The translations under genes and the position numbers were made by a program. 64,000 nucleotides of DNA, from positions 390,199-454,198 of the forward strand of contig NZ_JACDIT010000002.1 in the NCBI RefSeq assembly GCF_013839445.1, written 5' to 3'. The notes beneath the pieces are model-generated. The model had not been told where the DNA came from. It ran no database searches and worked only from the letters and a program-made list of their open reading frames with translations. This stretch comes from Chthonobacter albigriseus (GTDB taxonomy: Bacteria; Pseudomonadota; Alphaproteobacteria; Rhizobiales; Pleomorphomonadaceae). The number at the start of each line of letters is the position of its first letter. The first letter of the stretch is position 1. Positions 56,498 through 64,000 of this stretch are shown here, piece after piece.

Positions 56498-57940
56498 TCA
56501 TTCGGCCGCGATCGCGGCGTCGAAGCCGCGCGGCGGATCGGACACCTCGACGAGATCGTCCTCGCCGAGGTAGGCGCCATGCTCCACCACCACGACATGG
56601 GCCGGCAGGCGGCCGGGATTTCGCAGGCTGTGGACCGCGCAGTCCGGCACGTGGACCGACTGGTTCTGGCGCAGGAAACGTGCGACGCCGTCGATGACGA
56701 CCTCAACAGTCCCGGCGACCACGGTCCAGTGCAGGCTGCGGTGGTGGTGGTAGCGGGCCTTCAGCTCGTGGCCGGGGTTGAGCACGAGATGCTTAACCTG
56801 GAAGGTGTCGTTCGCCGTCACCTGGCGGGTGGTGCCCCAGGCGTGCTCCAGCGTGCGGGTGGTGGTCGCCTCCGGCCGGTCGGCGCGGTTCAGCTGCTTG
56901 ACCAGGTCCTTGACGTTCTGCGAGCCCTCGATGGAGGTGATCATCGTCACGTCTTCGGTGTCGATGACCGCCAGGTTGGAAACCCCGGTGATGGCGATCA
57001 GGCGGCCGCCGACGGACTGGACGAGGCAGTTCTCCGTCCGGTCGACAATGGCGTCGCCGACGACGGCGTTGCCCTTGTCGTCGCGGGCCGAGACGTCCAG
57101 GACAGCGGCCCAGGAGCCGACGTCGTTCCACGCGGGATCGCAGGGGGCGACCGCCACCACGTCGCTCTTTTCCATGACGGCGTGGTCGATGGAGATCTCC
57201 GGCGCGCTGGCGAAGGCCTCCAGGTCGAGCATCAGGCGACCGTCGACCGTGCGGGCGTGCAGGAAGGCGCGCATCACCGCGCCGGCCACTTCGGGCGCAT
57301 GGCGGTTGATCTCGTCCAGCAGCGTCGCCGCTGTGAACAGGAAGATGCCGGCGTTCCAGACGTGGCGGCCGCCGCCGAGGTAGGCCTCAGCCACCTCACG
57401 GCGGGGCTTCTCCACGAAGCTCTCGACGCGGAAGACGCCGTCGACGCCCTCCATGCCGCGCTCCACGGCGATGTATCCGAAGCCCGTCTCCGCGTGCGTC
57501 GGGCGGATACCGAACGTCACGATGTGGCCGGCCCGGGCGACGGGGATCGCGGCGGCGACGGCGCGGTGGAAGTCGGCGGGCGCGGCCATCAGGTGGTCGG
57601 CCGGCGCAGCGAGGATCAGCCGGTCGGGGTCGCCGTCGCCGATCGCCAGGGCCGCGGCGGCGAGCGCCGGAGCGGTGGAGCGGACGGTCGGTTCGATGAC
57701 GACGCCGCCGAGCTCCACGCCGATCTCGGCGGCGTGGGCCTCGCCGATGCCGGCGCCGCGCTCGCCCGTCAGCAGCCACGGCCGGCCGTAGGTCGGGCCG
57801 GTGAAGCGCTGAAGGGTCTGCTGCAGCAGGCTGAAGTCGCCGCCCAGCTTGTGGAACTGCTTCGGCTTGTCGGTGCGCGACAGCGGCCAGAGCCGAGTGC
57901 CGGTGCCGCCGATCATGATGGCGGGGGTGACGAGGGTCAT
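56498..57940 (-). CDS. algA: Mannose-6-phosphate isomerase / mannose-1-phosphate guanylyltransferase
   Basis: A 480-residue bifunctional enzyme. The N-terminal nucleotidyltransferase has GGTGTRLWPLSR (usual form GGSGTRLWPLSR), FVEKPRREVAEAYL and WNAGIFLF. The C-terminal cupin has YHHHRSLHWTVVAGTVEV for the isomerase. It makes mannose-6-P from fructose-6-P and GDP-mannose from mannose-1-P. The ATG at 57940 with GAGGAG upstream is used. An ATG at 57970 overlapping the alg44 stop (TGATG) would add ten residues and is a real alternative. Confidence 0.95.
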   Translation of the reverse strand: MTLVTPAIMIGGTGTRLWPLSRTDKPKQFHKLGGDFSLLQQTLQRFTGPTYGRPWLLTGERGAGIGEAHAAEIGVELGGVVIEPTVRSTAPALAAAALAIGDGDPDRLILAAPADHLMAAPADFHRAVAAAIPVARAGHIVTFGIRPTHAETGFGYIAVERGMEGVDGVFRVESFVEKPRREVAEAYLGGGRHVWNAGIFLFTAATLLDEINRHAPEVAGAVMRAFLHARTVDGRLMLDLEAFASAPEISIDHAVMEKSDVVAVAPCDPAWNDVGSWAAVLDVSARDDKGNAVVGDAIVDRTENCLVQSVGGRLIAITGVSNLAVIDTEDVTMITSIEGSQNVKDLVKQLNRADRPEATTTRTLEHAWGTTRQVTANDTFQVKHLVLNPGHELKARYHHHRSLHWTVVAGTVEVVIDGVARFLRQNQSVHVPDCAVHSLRNPGRLPAHVVVVEHGAYLGEDDLVEVSDPPRGFDAAIAAE

Positions 57941-57969
57941 TGCGGTGGTCTCCTCGGTCGGGAATTGCA

Positions 57970-59115
57970 TCAGCCGGCCTGGCGGACGGCGTTGACGGCG
58001 CGGGTGAACAGGCCGCCGAGCCAGTGACCGACGTCGCCTATCCCGTCGGCGAGCGCGGACGAACCAGACGTGTCGAACCAGACGTTGACGGGCTGGCCGA
58101 TGGCGGACGCGTCGATGTCGCGGCCGGGATCGAGCTCGATGATGGCGCGGTTGCCGCTGTCGACGCCGGCGCCGGCACCGAGCACCGCCGGCTGGAAGCG
58201 GACGGCGGCGACGGATACCTCGACGCCGTCGAGGTACTGGATGCGGGCTTCGGCGCCGGACGACAGGCGGTCGAGCTGGTCGTAGTCGACGGCCGCGGCG
58301 ATCAGCGGCTCGGTGTTGGCGCCGACCAGCGTCACGACGGTCTGGCCGGGGCGGACGACGGCGCCTTCCTGGACGGCGGCGCTGAGCACGCGGCAGTCGC
58401 AGGGGCTCATCACCGGGGTGACCGCGCCGGTCGCGTCGGTGAGCTCGAAGGCCACCGCGCCGGCAGCGATCTCGCCGGTGCGGACGACCTTGGTCACCTG
58501 CCCCGCCGCCTGCGGCGCGAGCACCATCAGGTCGCCCGTGATCGTCGCCATGGAGGGGCGGACGATGTAGAGGCGGTCGTAGATGTTGGAGCCGACGAAG
58601 GCGAGGATGCCGCCCATGACGCCGACGATCACCGCGTAGGATGTCGCGCGGCTGGCGATGCGGCCGGCCTTCTGGCGCATGGTCTCGACGACGGGGGCGG
58701 CCGCCTTGCCGCCGCGAGGCGCCATCATGCTGTCGCGCTTGGATACCTCGAGCAGTTCGCCGCCATCGACAATCTCGCCGGCCAGGTAGCTATCGACGAC
58801 GAACTGGATCAGGTTCAGCTGGCGGTCCGTCATGTCGACGAAGCGGAAGCCGACGCGGCGCTTGGCGCGGTCCACATAGCGGATCTCGCCGTTGGCACGC
58901 ATCGTCAGGCTGAAGCCCTCGAAGCCGAAGCAGAGCGCCAGCTGGTGGACGGTGCCGGTGCCGACGTCGAGGTCGATGTTCTCGACGCCGACGCCGCCGA
59001 CGGACCAGTCCGCCGCGTCGTATACCGTGCCGTTGAAACGGACCTTGAGGGGAAGCTTGTAGCGCGTGTGCTGACGCTGGACCTGGGCTTCATGAACAAG
59101 TGCTGTCATCGGCAT
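57970..59115 (-). CDS. alg44: Alginate polymerase regulator Alg44, PilZ and membrane-fusion domains
   Basis: A 381-residue protein. The N-terminal PilZ domain has R14-x3-R18 in VQRQHTRYKLP and D36-x-S38 in DWSVGGVG, both c-di-GMP contacts. One membrane helix lies at about 158-178, and a HlyD-like periplasmic domain follows (VLAPQAAGQVTKVVRTGE and VLSAAVQEGAVVRPG). In Pseudomonas, c-di-GMP binding to Alg44 switches on Alg8, and the same is expected here. The start is uncertain between 59115 (AGAGG close by) and 59109. Confidence 0.95.
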   Translation of the reverse strand: MPMTALVHEAQVQRQHTRYKLPLKVRFNGTVYDAADWSVGGVGVENIDLDVGTGTVHQLALCFGFEGFSLTMRANGEIRYVDRAKRRVGFRFVDMTDRQLNLIQFVVDSYLAGEIVDGGELLEVSKRDSMMAPRGGKAAAPVVETMRQKAGRIASRATSYAVIVGVMGGILAFVGSNIYDRLYIVRPSMATITGDLMVLAPQAAGQVTKVVRTGEIAAGAVAFELTDATGAVTPVMSPCDCRVLSAAVQEGAVVRPGQTVVTLVGANTEPLIAAAVDYDQLDRLSSGAEARIQYLDGVEVSVAAVRFQPAVLGAGAGVDSGNRAIIELDPGRDIDASAIGQPVNVWFDTSGSSALADGIGDVGHWLGGLFTRAVNAVRQAG

Positions 59116-59155
59116 TCTGCCTCTCACCTTTCAACCGGCTGACCACCGGCGCGCG

Positions 59156-60667
59156 TCAGCGCAATTCGAGCACGCCCGCGGTGACCGACACGGCGGTCAG
59201 GAACAGGGCAACGGCAAAGACGTTCATGAAGAGCGAAGAATAGGTGTTGTATCTCGCTCTCCACGCGGAGACGTTCCGCTTGGAAACTGTGTTCTGGCGC
59301 GTCCACTTCTGCCGATCGAGACGGAAGAAGATGTAGACCTTCATCAGCGATCCGAAGATCTGGTTGAAGAAGATCAGGAACGGGTAGGAGATCGAGACGC
59401 GATCACGCACCGAGAGGAGGAACAACGTCATGACGTAGCGCGACGTCAGTACCCAGATCAGGTAGAAGACGAAGGCGAACGGGTTGACGAAGAGCGTACC
59501 CACCAGGGCGAAGGCGACGCCGGTCAGGCAGGTCCACATGGACAGGCGCTGATCGAGGATCGCCCACCAGGTGAAGAACCCCAGCCGGTGCGGACCGAGG
59601 GCGATCGCCCGGCCGTTGGTGCGCAGCATGTTGCCGAACCAGCGGACCATCAGCATGGCGGCGCTGTCGACGAAACCGTTGGCTGGCGGCTGCTCGATGG
59701 TCTCGACGATGACGTCGGGAACGTAGAGCATCTGGTAGCCGCGCTGCAGCAGCCAGTACCAGCTGGACTTGTCGTCGCCGGTCAGGAACTTCACGCGGCC
59801 CAGGCGCCAGTGGTCGATGGCGTCCTCCTGGACGTGTTCGATGAAGTCCGGATCGCAGGCGATGCGGGCGCGGAACATGGACATGCGTCCGGTCAGCGTC
59901 AGCACGCGGCGCGACAGCCCCATCGAGCACATCAGGATCTGGCGCTGGGCGAAGCGCAGCGAGTACCACTCGCGGAAGATCTCGCGGCCTTCCACTTCGC
60001 AGATCTCGTCGGTGGTCAGCGCGCCGACCTCCGGGCCGAGCTGGAAGAAGGGAGCGCACTTGGCGATGAGGTCCTTCGGCACGATGCTGTCGCCGTCGAT
60101 CACCGCCACCGTGTCGTTCTCGCCTGGGTCGCGGGCCTGGATGGCCCGGAAGCCGTGGGCGAGCGCGTCGCGCTTGCCGCTGCCGGCGATGCGGACGAAC
60201 ACCAGTTCCACGCCGGGCTTGTCGCCCACCGTCAGCTCGAACACCCGCCGGATGATGCGCTGGTCGCCCATCTCGACGATGGAGGCCACCACCGTGGCGC
60301 CAGCCGGGGCGGCAAGCGCCGCCTCGAAGGCCGCCCGGTAGACCCGCATCGTCGTGTTGGCGTCGATGCGGAAGCTGGTGATCAGCAGGAAGGCGTGGCC
60401 GGGGGCCGCCGCCGACCGGGCGATCGCCTCCCGGCGCATGGCCGGGAAGGTGATCGTCCGGAACCAGATGGAGCGGACGAAGTGGAGAATACCCCACCCG
60501 TAGCGCCACATCCCGATCAGGCCGACGGCGAGAAGGACGCCCTTCTCCTCGGCGTGGAAGGCATTTTCCGGAAGGGCCAGGGCGAGCGCGGCTACGAAGA
60601 GAACGTAGGCCGCGTGCGCCCAGGCGCTTTCCAGGGCCTTACCAGCAGATGCCCTGGTATTGGCCAT
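59156..60667 (-). CDS. alg8: Alginate polymerase, glycosyltransferase Alg8
   Basis: A 503-residue inner-membrane family 2 glycosyltransferase. Membrane helices near both ends (about 17-60 and 370-500) flank the cytoplasmic catalytic part: VAVIDGDSIVP (about 190), VQEDAIDHW (about 280) and the RWFGNMLRTN motif near 344. It polymerises mannuronate from GDP-mannuronate. Its first 29 bases lie inside the end of algD. The length and overall pattern match Pseudomonas Alg8. Confidence 0.96.
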   Translation of the reverse strand: MANTRASAGKALESAWAHAAYVLFVAALALALPENAFHAEEKGVLLAVGLIGMWRYGWGILHFVRSIWFRTITFPAMRREAIARSAAAPGHAFLLITSFRIDANTTMRVYRAAFEAALAAPAGATVVASIVEMGDQRIIRRVFELTVGDKPGVELVFVRIAGSGKRDALAHGFRAIQARDPGENDTVAVIDGDSIVPKDLIAKCAPFFQLGPEVGALTTDEICEVEGREIFREWYSLRFAQRQILMCSMGLSRRVLTLTGRMSMFRARIACDPDFIEHVQEDAIDHWRLGRVKFLTGDDKSSWYWLLQRGYQMLYVPDVIVETIEQPPANGFVDSAAMLMVRWFGNMLRTNGRAIALGPHRLGFFTWWAILDQRLSMWTCLTGVAFALVGTLFVNPFAFVFYLIWVLTSRYVMTLFLLSVRDRVSISYPFLIFFNQIFGSLMKVYIFFRLDRQKWTRQNTVSKRNVSAWRARYNTYSSLFMNVFAVALFLTAVSVTAGVLELR

Positions 60668-61946
60668 TCAGCCGCTCCCTGCCTTCCATGCGGACGAGGT
60701 CGATGACCTTGAGGTCGTCCTTGTCGCTTTCCATCACCTTCGTCGCGGCGCGGTCGTGGTTGCCGATGACGATGGTGTCGGCGCGGCTCATGACCTCGTC
60801 GATGTCGTCGGTCACGAAGGCCGAGAGGTGGCCGATGGTGGAGCGGTTGTAGCCGTTGCCGTGCATGCGCTTCACGTTCGGGTCGTAGATCGTCAGATCG
60901 TACCCTTTGCCGTGCAGCTGTTCGGCGAGCGCCACCAGCGGGCTTTCGCGGAGGTCGTCCGTGTCGGCCTTGAAAGTGAGGCCGACCATGCCGACGCGCT
61001 TGTTGCCGCTCTCCTCGACCAGCTTGAAGGCGCGGTCGAGCTGGACGTTGTTGGCCGCCATGGCCGCGTCCAGGATCGGAGTGACGACGTCCTGCTCGCG
61101 GGCCTTGTAGCGCAGCGCCCGGAGATCCTTCGGCAGGCACGAGCCGCCGAAGGCGAAGCCCGGCTTCATGTAAGCCGTCGAGATGTTGAGGCGGGTGTCG
61201 GAGCAGAGGATGTCCATCACCTCGTGCCCGTCGATGCCGACCGCCTTGCAGATGTTGCCGATCTCGTTGGCGAACGAGATCTTCACCGCGTGCCAGCAGT
61301 TGTTGGTGTACTTCACCGCCTCGGCCGTCCGGACGTCGGTGATCACCGGCGTGGTGGGCAGGTGGGCGTTGAGGGCCTTCAGGCGCTCCGCCGTCTTCTC
61401 GTCGGCCAGGTAGCGGCCGATCACGATGGCGCCGGGCTTGTAGTAATCCTTGATCGCGGTGCTTTCGCGCAGGAACTCCGGGTAGTAGCCGATCCCGAAG
61501 TCGATGCCGGCGCGCTTACCGGAGGCCGCTTCCAGGGTCGGGATCACCAGGCTCTCCATGGTGCCCGGCAGGATGGTGGACCGCATGACGACCGAGTGGA
61601 ACGCGTCGGTCTTGGCCAGCGCCTTGCCGATCTCCTCGCAGGCCATCTTGACGTAGCCGGTGTCGAGCGAACCGTTGGCACGGCTCGGCGTTCCGACGCA
61701 GACGAGGGACAGCTCGCTGGCGTGGACCGCCGCTTCCGCATCCGACGTCGCCCGAAGCGAGCCGTTGCGGATGGTGCGTTCGATGATCTCGTCGAGGCCC
61801 GGTTCGACGATGGGGGAGCGTCCCTGGTTGAGGGCGTCCACCTTGTCGCCATTCGGGTCGACGGCGGTGACGTCGTTTCCGTCCGCCGCCAGGCAGGCGG
61901 CGGAGACCGCGCCGACATATCCGATGCCGAAGATACTGACTTTCAT
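60639..61946 (-). CDS. algD: GDP-mannose 6-dehydrogenase
   Basis: A 435-residue enzyme (436 in Pseudomonas), the committing step to alginate: GDP-mannose to GDP-mannuronate with two NAD+. NAD site IFGIGYVGAVSAACLAADG at residue 5, VCVGTPSRANGSLDTGYV near 83, NNCWHAVKISFANEIG near 215, and catalytic Cys270 in GFAFGGSCLPKDLRAL. First gene of the operon. A GAGAGGG site precedes the ATG at 61946, and the 1.3-kb region upstream should hold the main promoter. Confidence 0.97.
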   Translation of the reverse strand: MKVSIFGIGYVGAVSAACLAADGNDVTAVDPNGDKVDALNQGRSPIVEPGLDEIIERTIRNGSLRATSDAEAAVHASELSLVCVGTPSRANGSLDTGYVKMACEEIGKALAKTDAFHSVVMRSTILPGTMESLVIPTLEAASGKRAGIDFGIGYYPEFLRESTAIKDYYKPGAIVIGRYLADEKTAERLKALNAHLPTTPVITDVRTAEAVKYTNNCWHAVKISFANEIGNICKAVGIDGHEVMDILCSDTRLNISTAYMKPGFAFGGSCLPKDLRALRYKAREQDVVTPILDAAMAANNVQLDRAFKLVEESGNKRVGMVGLTFKADTDDLRESPLVALAEQLHGKGYDLTIYDPNVKRMHGNGYNRSTIGHLSAFVTDDIDEVMSRADTIVIGNHDRAATKVMESDKDDLKVIDLVRMEGRERLNGQYQGICW

Positions 61947-62037
61947 GTTTCCCTCTCTCGTCACGCAACACAAAGTCGCTCGAGGTAAAGTCCGGCCGTG
62001 CGCCGAAGTGATCACCGCGGCGTGGCTGAATAGGTTG

Positions 62038-62057
62038 GGGTCGGTCAGGGTCGGTCT
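62038..62057 (-). promoter_or_regulatory. Tandem direct repeat upstream of algD
   Basis: GGGTCGGTC occurs twice with a 10-base period (62038 and 62048), one helical turn apart, about 92 bases upstream of the algD start. This fits a two-subunit activator or repressor site. The repeat is seen; regulation is inferred. Confidence 0.4.
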
Positions 62058-63199
62058 TGATCTTCGTTCGGCCATTGCGGCCGATACCGACTTCTCTACA
62101 TCCGTTCGACTGGCGATCGCTCAAGTCGCCGTCTGGACCAGCAAAACGCTAAGTGAAATCGAGATGCTGCTCAAGACGCAAAGTCGCATTAGCTCGACCA
62201 AATAATGTGCATGCGTTTTGCTTCGTTTACCGCCGGTTAATTCGATCTCACACGGCGATTAATTCTAGTATTACACTTCCGCTATTTTTAAGGAACTCCA
62301 GTGGAGACACGCAAACAGCAAAAACGGGAGGTGCGGTTTTGGTCGACTGTCTTTGCTGTCCACCGCCCGAGATGTCGATTGCCATCCGAGGGCCATCTTC
62401 TGCCCCCCATTTGGCCGAGAAGCAGAGTTCAAGGACATGCATCTTGCTGACGGCAAGATCTTGTTAGGAACTGCCGCGGCCCCGCAATTTCCTATCTGCG
62501 GTTGTATTCGAGGCGCTGCACAGAATTTGAGCGGGCGTTCTTTGCGCGTTGCAACAGAGCTGACCCACCCGACGAGGGCAGCGTGAGCTAGTCGCCAGAA
62601 CCGACAGGTCCCGGTGATTTTTTGCTAAATTTTTTCGGGAGTTTGTCCGCTTCGGGAACATGTCTCCCCGGTTTTTCCGATCGAGTTCAGCCGGATTTAA
62701 CCCACTGCCGATCGCCCCCTGCGCGTGGCTTGTTGCATTGCACGCGGCCTTGCAAGCCTGTCTGCGCAGATTCTGACCTGCCGTTTTGAGGACCTGTCCT
62801 CGCCCGCCGGTAGAGTCGTTTTTGTGGGTTCCGCATCCCTCGAGGGCGGCAATTCTTGCCCACTACTGACACTCGGCAGTGGCCTGGTCCGGCACCGCGG
62901 CGCTCCCCTCGCGGGGCTTCGACCATCCCGAAAGGCCCTTTCCAAGCACGTTCGAACGACCCGATCAAAGCTTTGGAAAGCTTACTGCAAAGCTGCCGAG
63001 ATCATATAGCGAACCGCCAAACCATTGTTTTCATGCAGTTCTTTCATGGCGGCAAGAGCATTTTAAGGAGTTTGCCTTCAGATTGCCGTTTTTATGCCGT
63101 ATTTTCGCCACAGCCCGTGCCCAGCCTCCGGGTCGTCGGCACGGGGTATCTGATCACGTCTCCCATCCGTCGACTGGCCGCCGCTCTCGGCCCGTCGAC

Positions 63200-63225
63200 C
63201 CGCCGCAGAAATACTTCTGCGGCGG
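63200..63225 (+). promoter_or_regulatory. Perfect 11-bp hairpin in the phosphomannomutase leader
   Basis: CCGCCGCAGAA and TTCTGCGGCGG flank ATAC, ending 44 bases before the start codon. No T run follows, so it is more likely an mRNA structure or operator than a simple terminator. Confidence 0.55.
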
Positions 63226-63269
63226 ATTCCTATTCTTAAGCCGCTTCGGTTCATCAGAGAGGAGCCTTC

Positions 63270-64000
63270 ATGCTGGCCCGACCAGAGTCGCGCGTGGTGC
63301 CCAACACGCTTGCGTTCGAGACGACGCCGCTCGTCAAGCCGACGGGGTTCCGGGAGTATGACGCCCGGTGGTGGTTCGGCCATCCGGCCTCCGACAAGGC
63401 GCCGGAGCTCAACCTGATGGGCGTGCAGGCGCTGGGGCTCGGCCTCGGCACCCTCCTCCACGAGCTCGGCAAGCCGCTCGACGTGGTCACCGGCCACGAC
63501 TTCCGCGGCTACTCCATGGGCATCAAGATCGCCCTCGCCCAGGGCCTGATGGCCGCCGGCTGCACCGTCCACGACATCGGCTTGGCGCTCTCGCCGATGG
63601 CCTATTTCGCCCAGTTCGCGCTCGACGTGCCCGCCGTCGCCATGGTCACCGCCAGCCACAACGACAACGGCTGGACCGGCGTCAAGATGGGCTGCGACCG
63701 GCCCGTCACCTTCGGACCGGAGGAGATGGGGCGGCTGAAGGAGATCGTGCTGGCCGGCCGCTTCCGCCAGGCCGGCGGCGGATCCTACCGCTTCGTGGAA
63801 GGCTTCCCGGCCACCTACGCCGACGACCTCACGCGCGGCAAGCAGCTGAAGCGCAAGCTCAAGGTCGTCGCAGCCTGCGGCAACGGCACCGCGGGTGCCT
63901 TCGCCCCCGCCATCCTCCGGGCGCTCGGCGCCGAGGTGATCGAGCTCGACTGCGACCTCGACTACACCTTCCCGCGCTACAACCCCAATCCGGAAGACAT
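63270..64000 (+). CDS. Phosphomannomutase/phosphoglucomutase (5' part, cut by window end)
   Basis: 243 residues are visible. The AGGAGCC site lies just before the ATG at 63270. KPTGFREYDARWWFG at residue 23 and the phosphoserine loop MVTASHNDNGWTGVK near 128 mark the alpha-D-phosphohexomutase family; VAACGNGTAGAF near 200 begins the second domain, cut before the metal-binding loop. It converts mannose-6-P to mannose-1-P, the step done by AlgC in Pseudomonas, and so completes the GDP-mannose supply for the divergent alginate operon. Substrate preference (mannose or glucose) is not certain. Confidence 0.9.
   Translation, partial: MLARPESRVVPNTLAFETTPLVKPTGFREYDARWWFGHPASDKAPELNLMGVQALGLGLGTLLHELGKPLDVVTGHDFRGYSMGIKIALAQGLMAAGCTVHDIGLALSPMAYFAQFALDVPAVAMVTASHNDNGWTGVKMGCDRPVTFGPEEMGRLKEIVLAGRFRQAGGGSYRFVEGFPATYADDLTRGKQLKRKLKVVAACGNGTAGAFAPAILRALGAEVIELDCDLDYTFPRYNPNPED

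Larger units (their letters stand above)
40681..61946 (-). other. Alginate biosynthesis operon, 13 genes
   Basis: All genes from algD to algL run in one direction with overlaps (alg8 into algD by 29 bases; algJ/algX and algX/algF by 4) or gaps under 80 bases, and no internal terminator is visible. Order: algD-alg8-alg44-algA-HlyD-like-algG-Sel1-algI-algJ-algX-algF-Sel1-algL. The Pseudomonas order is D-8-44-K-E-G-X-L-I-J-F-A, so the cluster is shuffled. No algE-type barrel gene is seen. Confidence 0.9.
61947..63269. other. Long non-coding region between algD and phosphomannomutase
   Basis: 1323 bases separating the divergent alginate operon and the sugar phosphomutase gene. GC drops in places (notably 62200-62350 and 62950-63110). 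Short open frames here lack coding bias and ribosome sites. It contains a 10-base-spaced direct repeat near algD, CAAAGTCGC at 61971-61979 and 62180-62188, and a strong hairpin before the mutase. It is probably a large regulatory region. Confidence 0.7.

Noticed and set aside
62725..63239. Several short plus-strand open frames between algD and the mutase gene
   Set aside because: No ribosome sites, mixed codon usage and overlapping frames; nothing resembles a known protein.

Overview
The window is GC-rich chromosomal DNA, almost certainly from an alphaproteobacterium of the order Hyphomicrobiales (Rhizobiales). The signs are an Omp2b-type porin, a DUF1489 protein, a plant-type (class II) DAHP synthase, a short glutamyl-tRNA synthetase of the alphaproteobacterial second-copy kind, a phosphonate-type phnCDEE set with a long second permease, and long antisense open frames typical of high GC. 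I do not name a genus. No phage, transposase or rRNA was seen. There is one tRNA, tRNA-Val(CAC).

Left part (1-10.5 kb): a small membrane protein resembling Pycsar effectors (DUF5706) diverges from a two-gene unit. That unit encodes a 1187-residue FecR/TPR/outer-membrane-barrel protein and a CHASE2 class III nucleotide cyclase. Facing the cyclase is a CPA1-type Na+/H+ antiporter with a C-terminal cyclic-nucleotide-binding domain. An SDR oxidoreductase and a VapBC toxin-antitoxin pair follow.

Middle (10.5-40.6 kb): an oligopeptide ABC transporter (oppA, two 120-bp palindromic mosaic repeats, oppB, oppC, fused oppDF) lies downstream of a puuE-like deacetylase/allantoinase. Next come a CgeB-like glycosyltransferase and phnC-phnD-terminator-phnE-phnE2. 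Two soluble chemoreceptors follow, one of them carrying a PilZ domain. The rest is housekeeping: CreA, gltX, an MFS carrier, a response regulator, DAHP synthase, DUF1489, the porin, a small secreted protein, gor, a DUF2059 protein, rpiA, gph, a MOSC protein and tRNA-Val.

Right part (40.7-64 kb): a 21-kb, 13-gene minus-strand operon for alginate. In transcription order it is algD, alg8, alg44 (PilZ), algA, an extra HlyD-like protein, algG with a helical extension of about 480 residues, a 996-residue Sel1 protein, algI, algJ, algX, algF, a 934-residue Sel1 protein and algL. Genes overlap or lie within tens of bases of each other. A phosphomannomutase gene (cut by the window end) diverges across a 1.3-kb non-coding region, so the whole route from fructose-6-phosphate to GDP-mannuronate is present. 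Polymerisation (Alg8/Alg44), epimerisation (AlgG), O-acetylation (AlgI/J/F/X) and lysis (AlgL) are all encoded.

The striking point is what differs from the Pseudomonas system. No AlgE outer-membrane porin and no AlgK-sized lipoprotein are seen. Two giant Sel1 proteins, an extra fusion-type protein and an enlarged AlgG occupy the places where the secretion scaffold should be. This looks like a divergent alginate export machine and is the best candidate for an undescribed system in the window.
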